NCBI GenBank assembly: GCA_035551935.1
Contig: DASZMJ010000288.1
Coordinates: forward strand, 1-27,409
Reading direction: 5' to 3'
Length of the DNA stretch: 27,409 bases
From: DASZMJ01 sp035551935
GTDB taxonomy: Bacteria > Planctomycetota > Planctomycetia > Isosphaerales > Isosphaeraceae
A program made the position numbers and the translations under genes. Position 1 is the first letter of the stretch, and each line of letters starts with the position of its first letter. Under the pieces are notes generated by a model. That model was not told the origin of the DNA and did no database searches. It saw only the letters and a list, made by a program, of their open reading frames with translations. Below are positions 8,515 to 16,725 of the stretch, piece by piece.

Positions 8515-9048
8515 TCATTCGAGGGGGAGGAACTCGAGCCGCAGCGTGCCGGGCCGGTAGCCGGGCGCCGTGGCGTTGATGTCGACGGTGACCGTCTCGC
8601 TGGCCGCGCGGAGGGTGACGGTGGCCTTGCCGTCGGCGGAGGTCTTCACGGTGCGCTTGCTCAGCGAGCCCCGGGTGGTGCGGAAGGTGACATCGACATC
8701 GGCCTTCGCGCCGTCGAGTGCCGCGGTCACCTGGGTGGTCGAGGTGCCGTCGGCCGGCAGGTCCGGGATGCCGTCCTTGTCGCGGTCCGGGGCGTCGCAG
8801 CTCAGCGCGATCTTCGTGGAGACTTCGATCCCGGTCACCGCGCCGTTCTCGTCGCGGCGGAGACGGTACTGGTCGGCCCCGAATGCCAGGAAGCGCGGCT
8901 CGTCTTTCAGGTGGATCGTCTCGAGTTTCCGGTCCAGATAGTCGGGGCAGATCTCGTCGGCGGTCGGCTCGCGCCACTTGCCGCCGTCGAAGACCCGCGA
9001 GGCGTGACCGACGATCTCTCCGCTCTTCGGGTCGTAGATGATGATCAT
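8515..9048 (-). CDS. Small CIS-linked protein with calcium-loop motif and bacterial Ig-like domain
   Basis: A 177-residue protein, last in the CIS operon; its start is one base beyond the stop of the preceding gene, implying translational coupling. Residues 1-80 are unassigned and include C34 and C84. Residues 88-96 read DRDKDGIPD, a DxDxDGxxD loop of the kind that binds calcium in thrombospondin type 3 and dockerin repeats. Residues 102-177 resemble a Big_1/invasin-type Ig domain: alternating strands, RTTRGSLS, TSADGKATVTLRA, then VTVDINATAPGYRPGTLRLEF. No signal peptide is present, which fits export as part of a particle rather than by Sec. Inference: an accessory or tip piece of the fibre encoded upstream. 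A stand-alone unrelated protein is possible. Confidence 0.7.
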   Translation of the reverse strand: MIIIYDPKSGEIVGHASRVFDGGKWREPTADEICPDYLDRKLETIHLKDEPRFLAFGADQYRLRRDENGAVTGIEVSTKIALSCDAPDRDKDGIPDLPADGTSTTQVTAALDGAKADVDVTFRTTRGSLSKRTVKTSADGKATVTLRAASETVTVDINATAPGYRPGTLRLEFLPLE

Positions 9049-9049
9049 T

Positions 9050-9616
9050 TCACCAGCCCCCCTTCTTGGCGATCGCGATGCCGGTGGCCAGGATCCCCTG
9101 TCCGGCGCCCTGGACGGACGCCTTCACCGTGCCGTCCTCGGTGGCGTAGACCTGGAACCCCAGGGTCTGGCCCGCCGACTGTTGCGGATTGGCGGTCCAG
9201 ATCTTCACGAAGGCGAAGAACTTCGTCTCCGACGCTTGGAAGCCCGCCGGGACGGGGATCTTCATGCCGTCGGAGAGCGACATGACCAGCGACAGGCCGA
9301 TCGCGGGCGATGCCCCCTGGAGGGTCGCCACCGCAGTGTCGACCGAGGAGAACGCCGCGGAGATGAGGTCGAACTCCGACTCGAGGGCGTGGAACCGCTC
9401 GTTGAAGCCGTTGTTGCCGCCGGCCTGCACCGGGTCGACGAAGTCGACCCAGTCCTGGTGCTGGAACTGACGGTTGTATCCCGTGGGCGCCATCGCCGCG
9501 ACGACCAGGGTGGCGCCGGCGTTGACGGCCTGGACCAGCACGCCCAAGTTGGCCTGGTTGACCAGCATCCCCTTGTCGACAAGATTCGTGAGCTTGATCG
9601 TCGGATCAATGGCCAT
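9050..9616 (-). CDS. Small fibre-like or fibre-accessory protein of the CIS
   Basis: A 188-residue protein I do not recognise as a named family. It has no signal peptide and no cysteine. The middle is rich in aromatic and acidic residues (residues 49-79), and the C-terminal third alternates hydrophobic and polar residues as in beta structure, ending in IAIAKKGGW; Gly-rich beta ends of this style occur in phage tail-fibre tips. The start at 9616 (MAIDPTI) has gagga about 12 bases upstream; the long frame beyond it is antisense-type noise. It lies 29 bp after the LamG protein gene and one base before the Ig-domain gene, so all three are probably made together. Role as a fibre tip or capsule is inference from position. 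Confidence 0.65.
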   Translation of the reverse strand: MAIDPTIKLTNLVDKGMLVNQANLGVLVQAVNAGATLVVAAMAPTGYNRQFQHQDWVDFVDPVQAGGNNGFNERFHALESEFDLISAAFSSVDTAVATLQGASPAIGLSLVMSLSDGMKIPVPAGFQASETKFFAFVKIWTANPQQSAGQTLGFQVYATEDGTVKASVQGAGQGILATGIAIAKKGGW

Positions 9617-9645
9617 CGGAGGGTCCTCGCAACGTCGGTCCGGGT

Positions 9646-12600
9646 CTAGCGGTCGACGCGGTAGCGTGGGTAAGTCGCGGGCGCGGCGAGCCGGTCCCAG
9701 CGGGCGGTTCGGTGGAATCCGTGGACGAAGCGGCGGATGCCCCGCGCGACGGCGGCCACGCCGACGGGGACGAACGCCTCGAGGAAGTTCATGATGTCGT
9801 CGTACTGGTCCTTGGTGATGCGCGGCTCCGGCGCCGCCCCGTCCGATGGGGCGGGCCGGGCCTGGAGGAGGAACTGGTAGGGCTCGGCCGCGTCGCGGAG
9901 AGAGAACGTGGCGATCAGGGAAAAGCCGCCGGGGACCGGGCCGCTGAGGGTCTTGCGCGGCGGGCCCGGCTGCCCCGGATCGGGCGGGGCGGTGCCCAGG
10001 ACCGGCGCGGAGGCACCGGGACCGATCAACCCCCAGTCGAGCTGACCGGCCACCGAGGGGACCGGGCGGACGCTCACCAGCGTCACGGCGTCCTGGATCA
10101 GGTCGTCGGGGCCGGCGATGTTCAGCGGCGGCCCGGCGTTCGGGTACGCCGCGACGTAAGCCGCCGGGCCACCCGTCGCGTTCGGGCGGTGCTGGATGAA
10201 GCCGAATCCCGCCTGCAACGCGTACCCCGAGAGGCGGTCCGCGGCGACCGCCGGGTGGCGGATCAGGAGCGCGCGCCCGACGCCGGCGAGGGTGTTCGCC
10301 TTCGGGTCGAAGCCCGACAGGACCTGGATCTGTCCGGTCGCGCCGGCGGCCTGCAACGCGGCGATCAGGGCGTTGAGCGCGGTGGCGAGGCCCGCCTGCA
10401 TCGCGTTGCTCACGCCCGTCGCAAATGCCACGGCGGGGTTGCTGAAGGGCTGGACCATCGCGGCCGTGAAGCCGGCATCGGGCGGACCGGCGGCGACGAA
10501 CTCGTCGGGCTCGAGCACGCCCAGGCCGCTGATCCGGGCGTTCGGCCAGAGCCGTTCGATCGGCCCGCGGACGATCGCGAATCGGTCGCCTAGGGGGACC
10601 GAGACGTAGACCGAGGGCGGGTATCGCCGCCGCTCGATGTAGGAGAAGCCCGCGAGGAACGCCAGCGCGCCGAGCCGAGCGGCGGTCAGGCCGGCCGCCG
10701 AAGGCGTGACGATGAGGCCGCGGCCGACCCGCTGCAAGTTCGTCGCGGCGGGGTCGTACGCGGCCACGACCCGGACGCGCGGTGCCCCCGGCTCGGCGTC
10801 GGCCAGCGCGGCGAGCCCGAGCAACGCGGTCTCCAGCGGGAGCTGCATCCGTCGCGCCGGCTCCGAGGCGTAATCCACCCGCGGGTCGGCGCTGCGGACC
10901 AGGTAGGCCTCCTGGAAATCGCCCTCGGGCTGGCCCGAAGTCTCGGCCTCGCTGACGTCCTCGCGGCCGTCGCCGCCGATCACCTCGCAGCCGTCGAGTA
11001 CCGTCGGCGCGACGACGAGCCGGCATACGCCCCGCAGGAACGCGCCGCCGGCGAGGGGGTAGCGGACCTGCACGATCACCGCGCCCGCCGTATCCCCCGT
11101 GAACTGCGCCGTGTTGCCGCTCGCGGCGAGTCTGCCGTTCCCCTGACCCGTGTAGATCACGTCCCACGTCAACGCGCCCGGGTCCTTCAGCGCGGGCCGC
11201 GTGACCGAGAGTGTGACCGCCTTGCCGGGCGGGGCGACGTCGGGGCCGGTCAGGTCGAGCTCCGGCCCGGCGGCGACCGCGACCTCCACGTACGCCGCGC
11301 GCGTGAACAGGTTGAAGCCGTGGAGCACGAACGCGACGCCCACCTGATGGGCGAGCGCGGCGAGCAGGCCGGTATCGAGCCGCGGATCGGGCGAGTTGAG
11401 GGTGAGCTGGAGCGCGCGGCCGAGGGCATGGACTCCCCCCGCGATCGTGCTCCAGGCGACGTGCACGGCGATCGTCGCCGTCGCGTTCAAGGCCAGCACG
11501 CGGGCCGCGAGCCGCTCGGCCGCCTGCGCCGCGGGGAGCACCATCCACCGAGCGCTCTCGTTGACGAACGTGAGCCCGGGGGTGTCGCCGAGCCGCAACA
11601 GGGCGTCCGGATCGAACGGCCCGAGGCCCGCCGAGGTCGACTCGTCCGCCGGGCTCGTGCCGTCGGCGGCGATGCTCTGGAAGAACGCCAGGGTCGCCGG
11701 GATGACGCGGAACTGCCGTCCCGCCTCGAACCGCTGGCTATCGGTCTCGACCACGTCGAGCTGGCCGAGGTCCGAGACGGGGCCGTCGTCGAGGAGGAGG
11801 CCGGCCGACTGCGACGGCGCGGCCGGCCCCGCGGCGGCGGGAAGCGACAGGGCGCGAACCCCTCGGAGCATCGTGGTGAAGGTCGGCAGCCGTCGCGGAG
11901 TATAGATCGCCAGCCGCTGACGGTAGCGGTCGTCGCTCTCGCCGAGGACGGGATGGAAGGTCCGCCTCGGGACGCTGGAGAGCCTGACCTCGTCGAGCAG
12001 GCCGGCGTAAGGGGCGTCGAGCGCGGGGTCGTTGCCGAGGAAGATGCTCCCCGCCGCGTCGACGGCCCCGAGGCCATCCAGGGTCGTCTTGTCGACCTCG
12101 ACGCCATCGACATAGAGGAGCGCGAGGCCCGCGTCGCGGTCGAGCACGCCGGCGACGTGGTGGAACGCACCGTCGGCCAGGCCGAAGCCCGCGCCGACCG
12201 TAATCCACTTGCCGGTCGCGTCGCCCACGACCCAGCGGAGGTTGTCGGGGATGCCGTTGAAGCGCCCCAGCACCAGGGCCCAGCCCGCCTCCATGCCCGG
12301 GGGTTCGTCCTCGCGGAGGCCCGTCGAGCGCGTCGCCGCGATGGCCCTGGGGTAATCGTCGGCGATGGCGGGCGGCTTGATCACGGCCTCGACCGTGAGG
12401 CCGGACGAGGCCCCCAGGACCAGGCCGGGCGCCGCGGGGACCTCGACGTACGTCGGATTCGGCGGGTCGGCGGGACAGGGCTCGTGGGTCGCGGTGATCT
12501 TCTGGGCCTGGTACTGCTGGGTGAAGAACGACTCCGGCTGTCCCTGCCACTCGCCGAAGTAGTCGATCGCCTCCTGGATCGTTCGGCCGGCGTCCTGGAA

Positions 12601-14301
12601 CGCCTTGATGGTCGTCGGGAGGTCGGTGGGCGCGAAGCCCGCATTGGCCGAGGTGACCAATCCGCGCGCGGTCGGCCCGACGCCGGCCTGATCGTTGACG
12701 AGGACCGGCTCCGGCGCGCCCGTGAGGCCGGGCAAGGAGATGGCCCCCTGGCGATAGCCGTACCGCGCGTAGGGGCCGGTGACGACCCGGGTGGTCCCCT
12801 GCGTGCGGTCCCAGGTGCCGGTGATCAGCCGCCGCTGGAACTCGCGCTCGGCGGCCGAATCGGGCCGTGGCAGGGGGTCGCCGAGGAAGCGGAGCCCCGC
12901 GTCGAATCGCGCGGGGACGCCCCGCGTCGCGCCGTGGTTCACGCCGTAATGAAGGCCGAGGTCCTCGTCGACCCAGTCGTCGGTCTCGTCGAGATGGTAG
13001 AGCGCGATCGTGGACGCATCGGGCGTGTAGGGCTTGCCCGTCGTTCCCAGGACCGCCGAGAAATCGGCGCGCGCCACGCTCGAGAACTGCACTTCGTCGA
13101 GCGAACCCGTCAGGTGGGACTTGCCCTGGCGGTCGCCGCCCAGGCCGATGTCGGCGTAGTTGACGACCGCCCCCAGCGCGTCGGCCGCGACGGCCGCGGC
13201 GAGCTTGCCGTTGAGATAGAGCATGACGCGGCGGGTCGCACGATCGAGCACGCCGGCGATGTGGAACCAACCCTCGAACAGGGGGACGGGATCGCCCGTG
13301 GCCGCCTGGACCACGGTCCCCTCCTGGTCGGTCATCGAGAAGGCGAAGCGCAGGGAGCCGGCCGCGAGGTAGGTGGCCGAGAGGAGCCAGCCGGAACCCG
13401 CGACGCTGTCGAACTTCGGGCGCTTGACCGCGAGCACCGCCAGGGCCTCGGCCGGGACGGGGCGGGGCAACCGGACGAAGGCCTCGACGGTGAACGACTG
13501 GTCCGCCGCGATCTCGAAGGCGGTCGCGTCGGGGATCGTGATCGCGCCGGCCGGGCCGAAGGTGCAGGCGTTGCCGAACCGGCCGGTCACGCCCCGGGTG
13601 GCGCCGAGGTTGTCGCCGGGGTGGTCATGCGTGGCGTCGAGCACCGGTGCGACCGCGTCGTCGAGGTGGTAGAGGGCCAGTGTGTCGGTGTCGAGGTCGA
13701 GCCGATAGGGGGACGGCAGCCGGCGCGGGACGCCGAGCGCCTCGCCGAGCCGGTCGAGGCTGGCCCCCCGGGCCGTCAGCACATGATCCTGCGCGGCGAC
13801 GTCGGCGGTCGTCGCCGACACGACCTGGGGCTCGTTCAGGAGGAGCCAGAGGAGCCGCGCGGTGTTCCCCAGGAGCGCCGTGAGCGACCAGCGGTCCGCC
13901 CCGGCGGCCGGCACCGGGTGCTCGCGGAACGCTTCGAGGAAGACGAGCCCGTCCTCGACGGGGATCGGCACGACGAACGACTGGCCCGGCAGGGCATCGG
14001 CGGGCACCAGCAACCGCGCCGGCGAGCTCGGCCCGGTGTGGTCGATCTCGACGGCGGCCGGCCCGCCACCCAGGTCGGCCTGGAGCATCAACACATAAGT
14101 CACATCCAGGTCGGCCGCCTGGATCCCGAACCGGGCCTGGAACACCGCGAAGCTGTATCCCTCCACCTTGGATTGGCCGGCCAGGGACGGGTCGGGCTCG
14201 AGGCCCAAGGGCTGGCTGGAGGCGCCCCGCGCGTACGGCGCGGTGATGTAGCGCGTGGCCAGGACGAAGGGGTCGACGACGGGAAGGCCGGGCGTCTTCA
14301 T
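9646..14301 (-). CDS. Giant LamG-domain baseplate or fibre protein in the gpI position of the CIS
   Basis: A 1551-residue protein whose ATG overlaps the gpJ gene's stop by four bases (ATGA), so the start is well supported. Residues 1-205 include GASLDRLGEALGVPRR (179-194), similar to the segment seen in phage gpI/gpJ wedge proteins. A LamG/concanavalin A-like domain spans about 207-415. A second one starts at 431 (IALYHLDE), breaks at about 475 and resumes at about 617-782, with a 140-residue insert. DxxYRxRL-type motifs occur at 484-492 and 790-797. The C-terminal half has three related 75-residue modules (942-1020, 1174-1247, 1322-1400), the first and third followed by beta-rich, Ig-like stretches. 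LamG domains bind carbohydrates or proteins, so attachment to a target surface is the likely job. Phage gpI is about 180-200 residues, so this is a large expansion. No signal peptide. Confidence 0.85.
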   Translation of the reverse strand: MKTPGLPVVDPFVLATRYITAPYARGASSQPLGLEPDPSLAGQSKVEGYSFAVFQARFGIQAADLDVTYVLMLQADLGGGPAAVEIDHTGPSSPARLLVPADALPGQSFVVPIPVEDGLVFLEAFREHPVPAAGADRWSLTALLGNTARLLWLLLNEPQVVSATTADVAAQDHVLTARGASLDRLGEALGVPRRLPSPYRLDLDTDTLALYHLDDAVAPVLDATHDHPGDNLGATRGVTGRFGNACTFGPAGAITIPDATAFEIAADQSFTVEAFVRLPRPVPAEALAVLAVKRPKFDSVAGSGWLLSATYLAAGSLRFAFSMTDQEGTVVQAATGDPVPLFEGWFHIAGVLDRATRRVMLYLNGKLAAAVAADALGAVVNYADIGLGGDRQGKSHLTGSLDEVQFSSVARADFSAVLGTTGKPYTPDASTIALYHLDETDDWVDEDLGLHYGVNHGATRGVPARFDAGLRFLGDPLPRPDSAAEREFQRRLITGTWDRTQGTTRVVTGPYARYGYRQGAISLPGLTGAPEPVLVNDQAGVGPTARGLVTSANAGFAPTDLPTTIKAFQDAGRTIQEAIDYFGEWQGQPESFFTQQYQAQKITATHEPCPADPPNPTYVEVPAAPGLVLGASSGLTVEAVIKPPAIADDYPRAIAATRSTGLREDEPPGMEAGWALVLGRFNGIPDNLRWVVGDATGKWITVGAGFGLADGAFHHVAGVLDRDAGLALLYVDGVEVDKTTLDGLGAVDAAGSIFLGNDPALDAPYAGLLDEVRLSSVPRRTFHPVLGESDDRYRQRLAIYTPRRLPTFTTMLRGVRALSLPAAAGPAAPSQSAGLLLDDGPVSDLGQLDVVETDSQRFEAGRQFRVIPATLAFFQSIAADGTSPADESTSAGLGPFDPDALLRLGDTPGLTFVNESARWMVLPAAQAAERLAARVLALNATATIAVHVAWSTIAGGVHALGRALQLTLNSPDPRLDTGLLAALAHQVGVAFVLHGFNLFTRAAYVEVAVAAGPELDLTGPDVAPPGKAVTLSVTRPALKDPGALTWDVIYTGQGNGRLAASGNTAQFTGDTAGAVIVQVRYPLAGGAFLRGVCRLVVAPTVLDGCEVIGGDGREDVSEAETSGQPEGDFQEAYLVRSADPRVDYASEPARRMQLPLETALLGLAALADAEPGAPRVRVVAAYDPAATNLQRVGRGLIVTPSAAGLTAARLGALAFLAGFSYIERRRYPPSVYVSVPLGDRFAIVRGPIERLWPNARISGLGVLEPDEFVAAGPPDAGFTAAMVQPFSNPAVAFATGVSNAMQAGLATALNALIAALQAAGATGQIQVLSGFDPKANTLAGVGRALLIRHPAVAADRLSGYALQAGFGFIQHRPNATGGPAAYVAAYPNAGPPLNIAGPDDLIQDAVTLVSVRPVPSVAGQLDWGLIGPGASAPVLGTAPPDPGQPGPPRKTLSGPVPGGFSLIATFSLRDAAEPYQFLLQARPAPSDGAAPEPRITKDQYDDIMNFLEAFVPVGVAAVARGIRRFVHGFHRTARWDRLAAPATYPRYRVDR
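10102..11478 (-). repeat. Three diverged copies of a ~75-residue module within the LamG protein
   Basis: Copies lie at about 11242-11478, 10561-10782 and 10102-10338. They share a strand ending in a small-residue/Asp-Pro turn, a core (A/V)xGR(A/G)LxL (ALGRALQL, RVGRGLIV, GVGRALLI), a helix (RLxxLAxxAGF-like: LLAALAHQVGV, RLGALAFLAGF, RLSGYALQAGF), an aromatic strand and a closing (A/V)YV(E/S/A)V-like strand. Between copies 1 and 2, and after copy 3, are beta-rich stretches of about 80 residues. The repeats are visible in protein only; the DNA has diverged. Confidence 0.65.
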
Positions 14302-15680
14302 GACGTCACCACCTGCATGTCCAGGAGCGGCGAATCGGCGGCGAAGACGGCGACCTCGCGCGGCGCCAGCACGAGGTTGCCCCCGCAGGAGCCCTCGATC
14401 ATCGCCAGGTCGACGAGGTTGCCGAACGACGCCGGGGCGCCGAAGACGACCTCGCCTTGCAGGGGCGGACTGCGACGCAGGTGGAGGTCCTGCACGTCGC
14501 GCACGCCGGGCGTCTCCGCGAGCAGCCGGAGCACCTGGGCGTAAAGGACGGCGTCTTCGAGGTGTAACGATCCGATGTACGCTTCCAGGTCGGAGCGGGC
14601 CGACGCCACGACGCCGTCGCCGTCGGCGCCCGGCTGGAGCACCAGCTTGACCCGGAGCGCCACCTCGACGATGTCGGCACGGTTGATGCTCGGGAAGATG
14701 GAGATCGGCCGGATCGGCTGGAGCGCCTCGAGGATCTGGTCGTGGAGGCCCTGGATCGTGCCATCGCCGTCCCAGAGCACGCCCTGCTTGGGCGCCACGG
14801 TCACCGTGAAGAAGTAGGGGTTCGCCAGGTCGCGGGGCGACTGGAAGGTCGTGCCGGAGAAGGACGACTGGCCGAACGACAGGGTGGCGTTGTCGATCCC
14901 GCCGTAGGGGTCGTAGACCTGCGCGTCGCGCACCCCGTCGAGCGCCATCACGACGGCCCGCACGGCGTCGGCCGTCCAGACCGAGCGGGGGAAGGAGTAG
15001 AGCTGGCGTCGGTAGGTACTGTCGTCCTCGAAGAGCTCGCCCCCCGCGAACGGGTCGTCGTTGCTGACGTCCACCTGGGTCGGGTCGAAGTTGAGGTAGC
15101 GGCTCGCGAACGTCGCGTTGATCCGCCGGAGCTGCTTCGCCGCGATGTTCCCCGCGGGACCGGTCACCAGCGCGGTGACGGTCGCGAGGGCCTGCTCCGA
15201 GCCGTCGGGCGGGTCGTGCTTGACCAGGGTCAGGCCCGCGGCGAGGCGGAACCGCGGCGGCGCGACCCCCGGCGCGGGCGGATCGGCCTCGACGATCGTG
15301 CCGACGGGCAGGCGGTAGATGGCGTTGCGCGGGGCGGCGGCGTTCAGCTTGAGCTTCGCCGTCCCGGTGGCGGCGAGGTTCGCCCGGCTCAGGCCCAGGT
15401 CGCTCCCCAGCAGGTCGAGGGCCAGGCCGCTGGACGACACCATGAACCGGCTCTGGTAGACGTCGTCCAGGGTCATCCACTGGAGGGCATCGGCCAGCGC
15501 GGTCAGCTCCAGCAGCTTCCTCACGGTGCTGGTCGAGCGGAGATCGACGTCGGGGCCGAAGACCAGCCGCGCGCGGGCGAAGGCCTCGTCGAGGATCGCC
15601 TTGAACGGCTTGGTGAGGAAGCCCTGGTCGGTCACGCCGTAGTCGAGGCTGCTCGCGGTCGTCGTGTTCCCGTTCGCCAT
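14298..15680 (-). CDS. Baseplate wedge protein, gpJ-like
   Basis: A 460-residue member of the baseplate J-like family (phage P2 gpJ, Mu gp47, Afp11-type). Family features are ATVTALVTGPAGNIAAKQLRRI at about 166-187 (shown here in two parts: ATVTALVTGP and AGNIAAKQLRRI) and FEDDSTYRRQL at 217-227, followed by a helix and VRDAQVYDPYGG at 250-261. These proteins form the wedges that surround the hub and trigger sheath contraction. The start at 15680 (MANGNTTT) lies two bases downstream of the gp25 stop; the frame is open to 15758 but those residues are Arg-rich and implausible. It overlaps the next gene by four bases. Length is within the family's 300-500 range. Confidence 0.9.
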   Translation of the reverse strand: MANGNTTTASSLDYGVTDQGFLTKPFKAILDEAFARARLVFGPDVDLRSTSTVRKLLELTALADALQWMTLDDVYQSRFMVSSSGLALDLLGSDLGLSRANLAATGTAKLKLNAAAPRNAIYRLPVGTIVEADPPAPGVAPPRFRLAAGLTLVKHDPPDGSEQALATVTALVTGPAGNIAAKQLRRINATFASRYLNFDPTQVDVSNDDPFAGGELFEDDSTYRRQLYSFPRSVWTADAVRAVVMALDGVRDAQVYDPYGGIDNATLSFGQSSFSGTTFQSPRDLANPYFFTVTVAPKQGVLWDGDGTIQGLHDQILEALQPIRPISIFPSINRADIVEVALRVKLVLQPGADGDGVVASARSDLEAYIGSLHLEDAVLYAQVLRLLAETPGVRDVQDLHLRRSPPLQGEVVFGAPASFGNLVDLAMIEGSCGGNLVLAPREVAVFAADSPLLDMQVVTS

Positions 15681-15682
15681 GA

Positions 15683-16267
15683 TTACGACCCCACCCCTTC
15701 GATGCCGGCGGTCAACTGGTCGCCCAGCCGGGTGTCGAGCAGGACGTCGAGCTTCCACTGCCGTGAGACGCGTTGCGCGCGGGCCAGGTCCGCTTGCTGG
15801 GCGGGCGTCAGCTCGGGATGGATGGTCAGATACCCGGCCTCGTCCACGAAGGCGACGGCCTGGATCTGCCGGATCCGCGGCTCCTGCGCCAGCGCCTTGA
15901 CGACACAGAGCCGGACGAGCTCGCGGAGATCGGGCAGCGCCTTGGGCTGGGCCAGCGTCTGGAGCAGGTCGAACCCGAACGACCGGTTCACGATGTCGCT
16001 ACCCATCGGGGTGCCGATCAGGACCTGGATGCCCTGCGCGAGCTCGTCCTTGCCGGTCACGAGGGTCAGGTCGCGCGCGCCCTCGAGCCCGCGCTCGAGC
16101 AGGAGGTCGCCGTCGGACAGGGTCAAGGTGATGCCGTAGGGGTCGGCGGGGGCGTGGCCGTCGGCCCAGTCGGGGGTCTGGAGCGCGGCCAGGGCATCCG
16201 CGAAGTCGGCCTCCGCCTGGGCTCGCGCCGCGAGCTGGATGGCCAGGTTCGCGCTCGGTTCCGTCAT
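15683..16267 (-). CDS. Baseplate wedge protein, GPW/gp25 family
   Basis: A 194-residue protein with the gp25 signature: LAQGIQVLIGTPMGSDIVNRS (about 76-96, family pattern Q.I..LL.T..G.R..N...G), then FGFDLL and VVKALAQEPRIRQIQAVAF, the helix-strand that ends the domain. gp25 is the most conserved wedge component of phages, T6SS (TssE) and eCIS and joins baseplate to the first sheath ring. It is longer than usual (about 110-150), mainly through extra residues at the N-terminus (Ala-rich, helical) and the C-terminus. The start at 16267 has aggag eight bases upstream. It lies 43 bp after the PAAR-like gene and two bases before the gpJ gene. Confidence 0.9.
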   Translation of the reverse strand: MTEPSANLAIQLAARAQAEADFADALAALQTPDWADGHAPADPYGITLTLSDGDLLLERGLEGARDLTLVTGKDELAQGIQVLIGTPMGSDIVNRSFGFDLLQTLAQPKALPDLRELVRLCVVKALAQEPRIRQIQAVAFVDEAGYLTIHPELTPAQQADLARAQRVSRQWKLDVLLDTRLGDQLTAGIEGVGS

Positions 16268-16284
16268 GACCGGGTCTCCTCGCT

Positions 16285-16305
16285 CGGGGCGCCTGCGGCG
16301 CCCCG
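16285..16305 (-). promoter_or_regulatory. GC-rich intercistronic hairpin between PAAR-like and gp25 genes
   Basis: A perfect 9-bp stem (cggggcgcc and ggcgccccg) with a 3-base loop sits five bases after the PAAR-like stop and just ahead of the gp25 ribosome site. There is no T-run, so it is more likely an mRNA stability or processing element, or an attenuator, than a full terminator. Confidence 0.45.
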
Positions 16306-16310
16306 TCCTT

Positions 16311-16688
16311 TCAGTGATCCACGTCCAGGAGCGATTGCCCCGGGTCCGACACGCTCCACTTCGCCGCCGGGTCGTTGGCGTTGGTCGCCAGGCCGGTCGC
16401 GTTGGCCAGGAGCACGCCCTGGCCGCCGACCGTCCAGAGCGTGGAGACGCCGGCAGTCGCCGCCACGGTCGCCGTGCAAGGGATCGTGGGGGGCGGCGGC
16501 GTCTTGTTGGGGTTCGGGCAGGGCGTCACGAGGCCGGGGCTCCCCGTCGCGAACGAGACGCCCGCCTCCTGCCCCGCCGTGATGGCCGGCCGGCCGCTCA
16601 CGGTGAGGCGTGAGTCGCCGCCGCTCAACTTGGCCTGGCCGCCGTGGCTGCAAGCGAGGATCGCCCCGGCAACGACCACTTTCGGCAT
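16311..16688 (-). CDS. PAAR-like spike tip protein
   Basis: A 125-residue protein matching PAAR-like tips by composition and position. It opens with VVVAGAILACSHGG, and C13, H15, C57 and C71 could form a metal site like the one that holds the point of PAAR cones together. Later repeats, TPCPNPNKTPPPPTIPC and QGVLLANATG, resemble PAAR-like proteins of the DUF4280/DUF4150 kind. The role would be to sharpen the spike and, in some systems, carry toxins; no C-terminal toxin is fused here. It lies 37 bp after the hub-spike gene and ahead of gp25, the same neighbourhood as in Afp/PVC clusters (spike, gp25, PAAR). The start at 16688 has gggagg eight bases upstream. Confidence 0.75.
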   Translation of the reverse strand: MPKVVVAGAILACSHGGQAKLSGGDSRLTVSGRPAITAGQEAGVSFATGSPGLVTPCPNPNKTPPPPTIPCTATVAATAGVSTLWTVGGQGVLLANATGLATNANDPAAKWSVSDPGQSLLDVDH

Positions 16689-16725
16689 GACGAACCCTCC
16701 CGTCGCTCGTGGATCTGGATGTCGG

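Noticed and set aside
11320..14544. Plus-strand open frame of 1074 codons opposite the LamG gene
   Set aside because: Antisense frame with highly biased Arg/Gly/Glu composition and no domain; the minus frame has clear LamG domains and coupled starts.
14302..15480. Upstream extension of the LamG protein frame
   Set aside because: It overlaps the gpJ gene in another frame and is Arg/Pro-rich; the ATGA overlap at 14298-14301 gives a better start.
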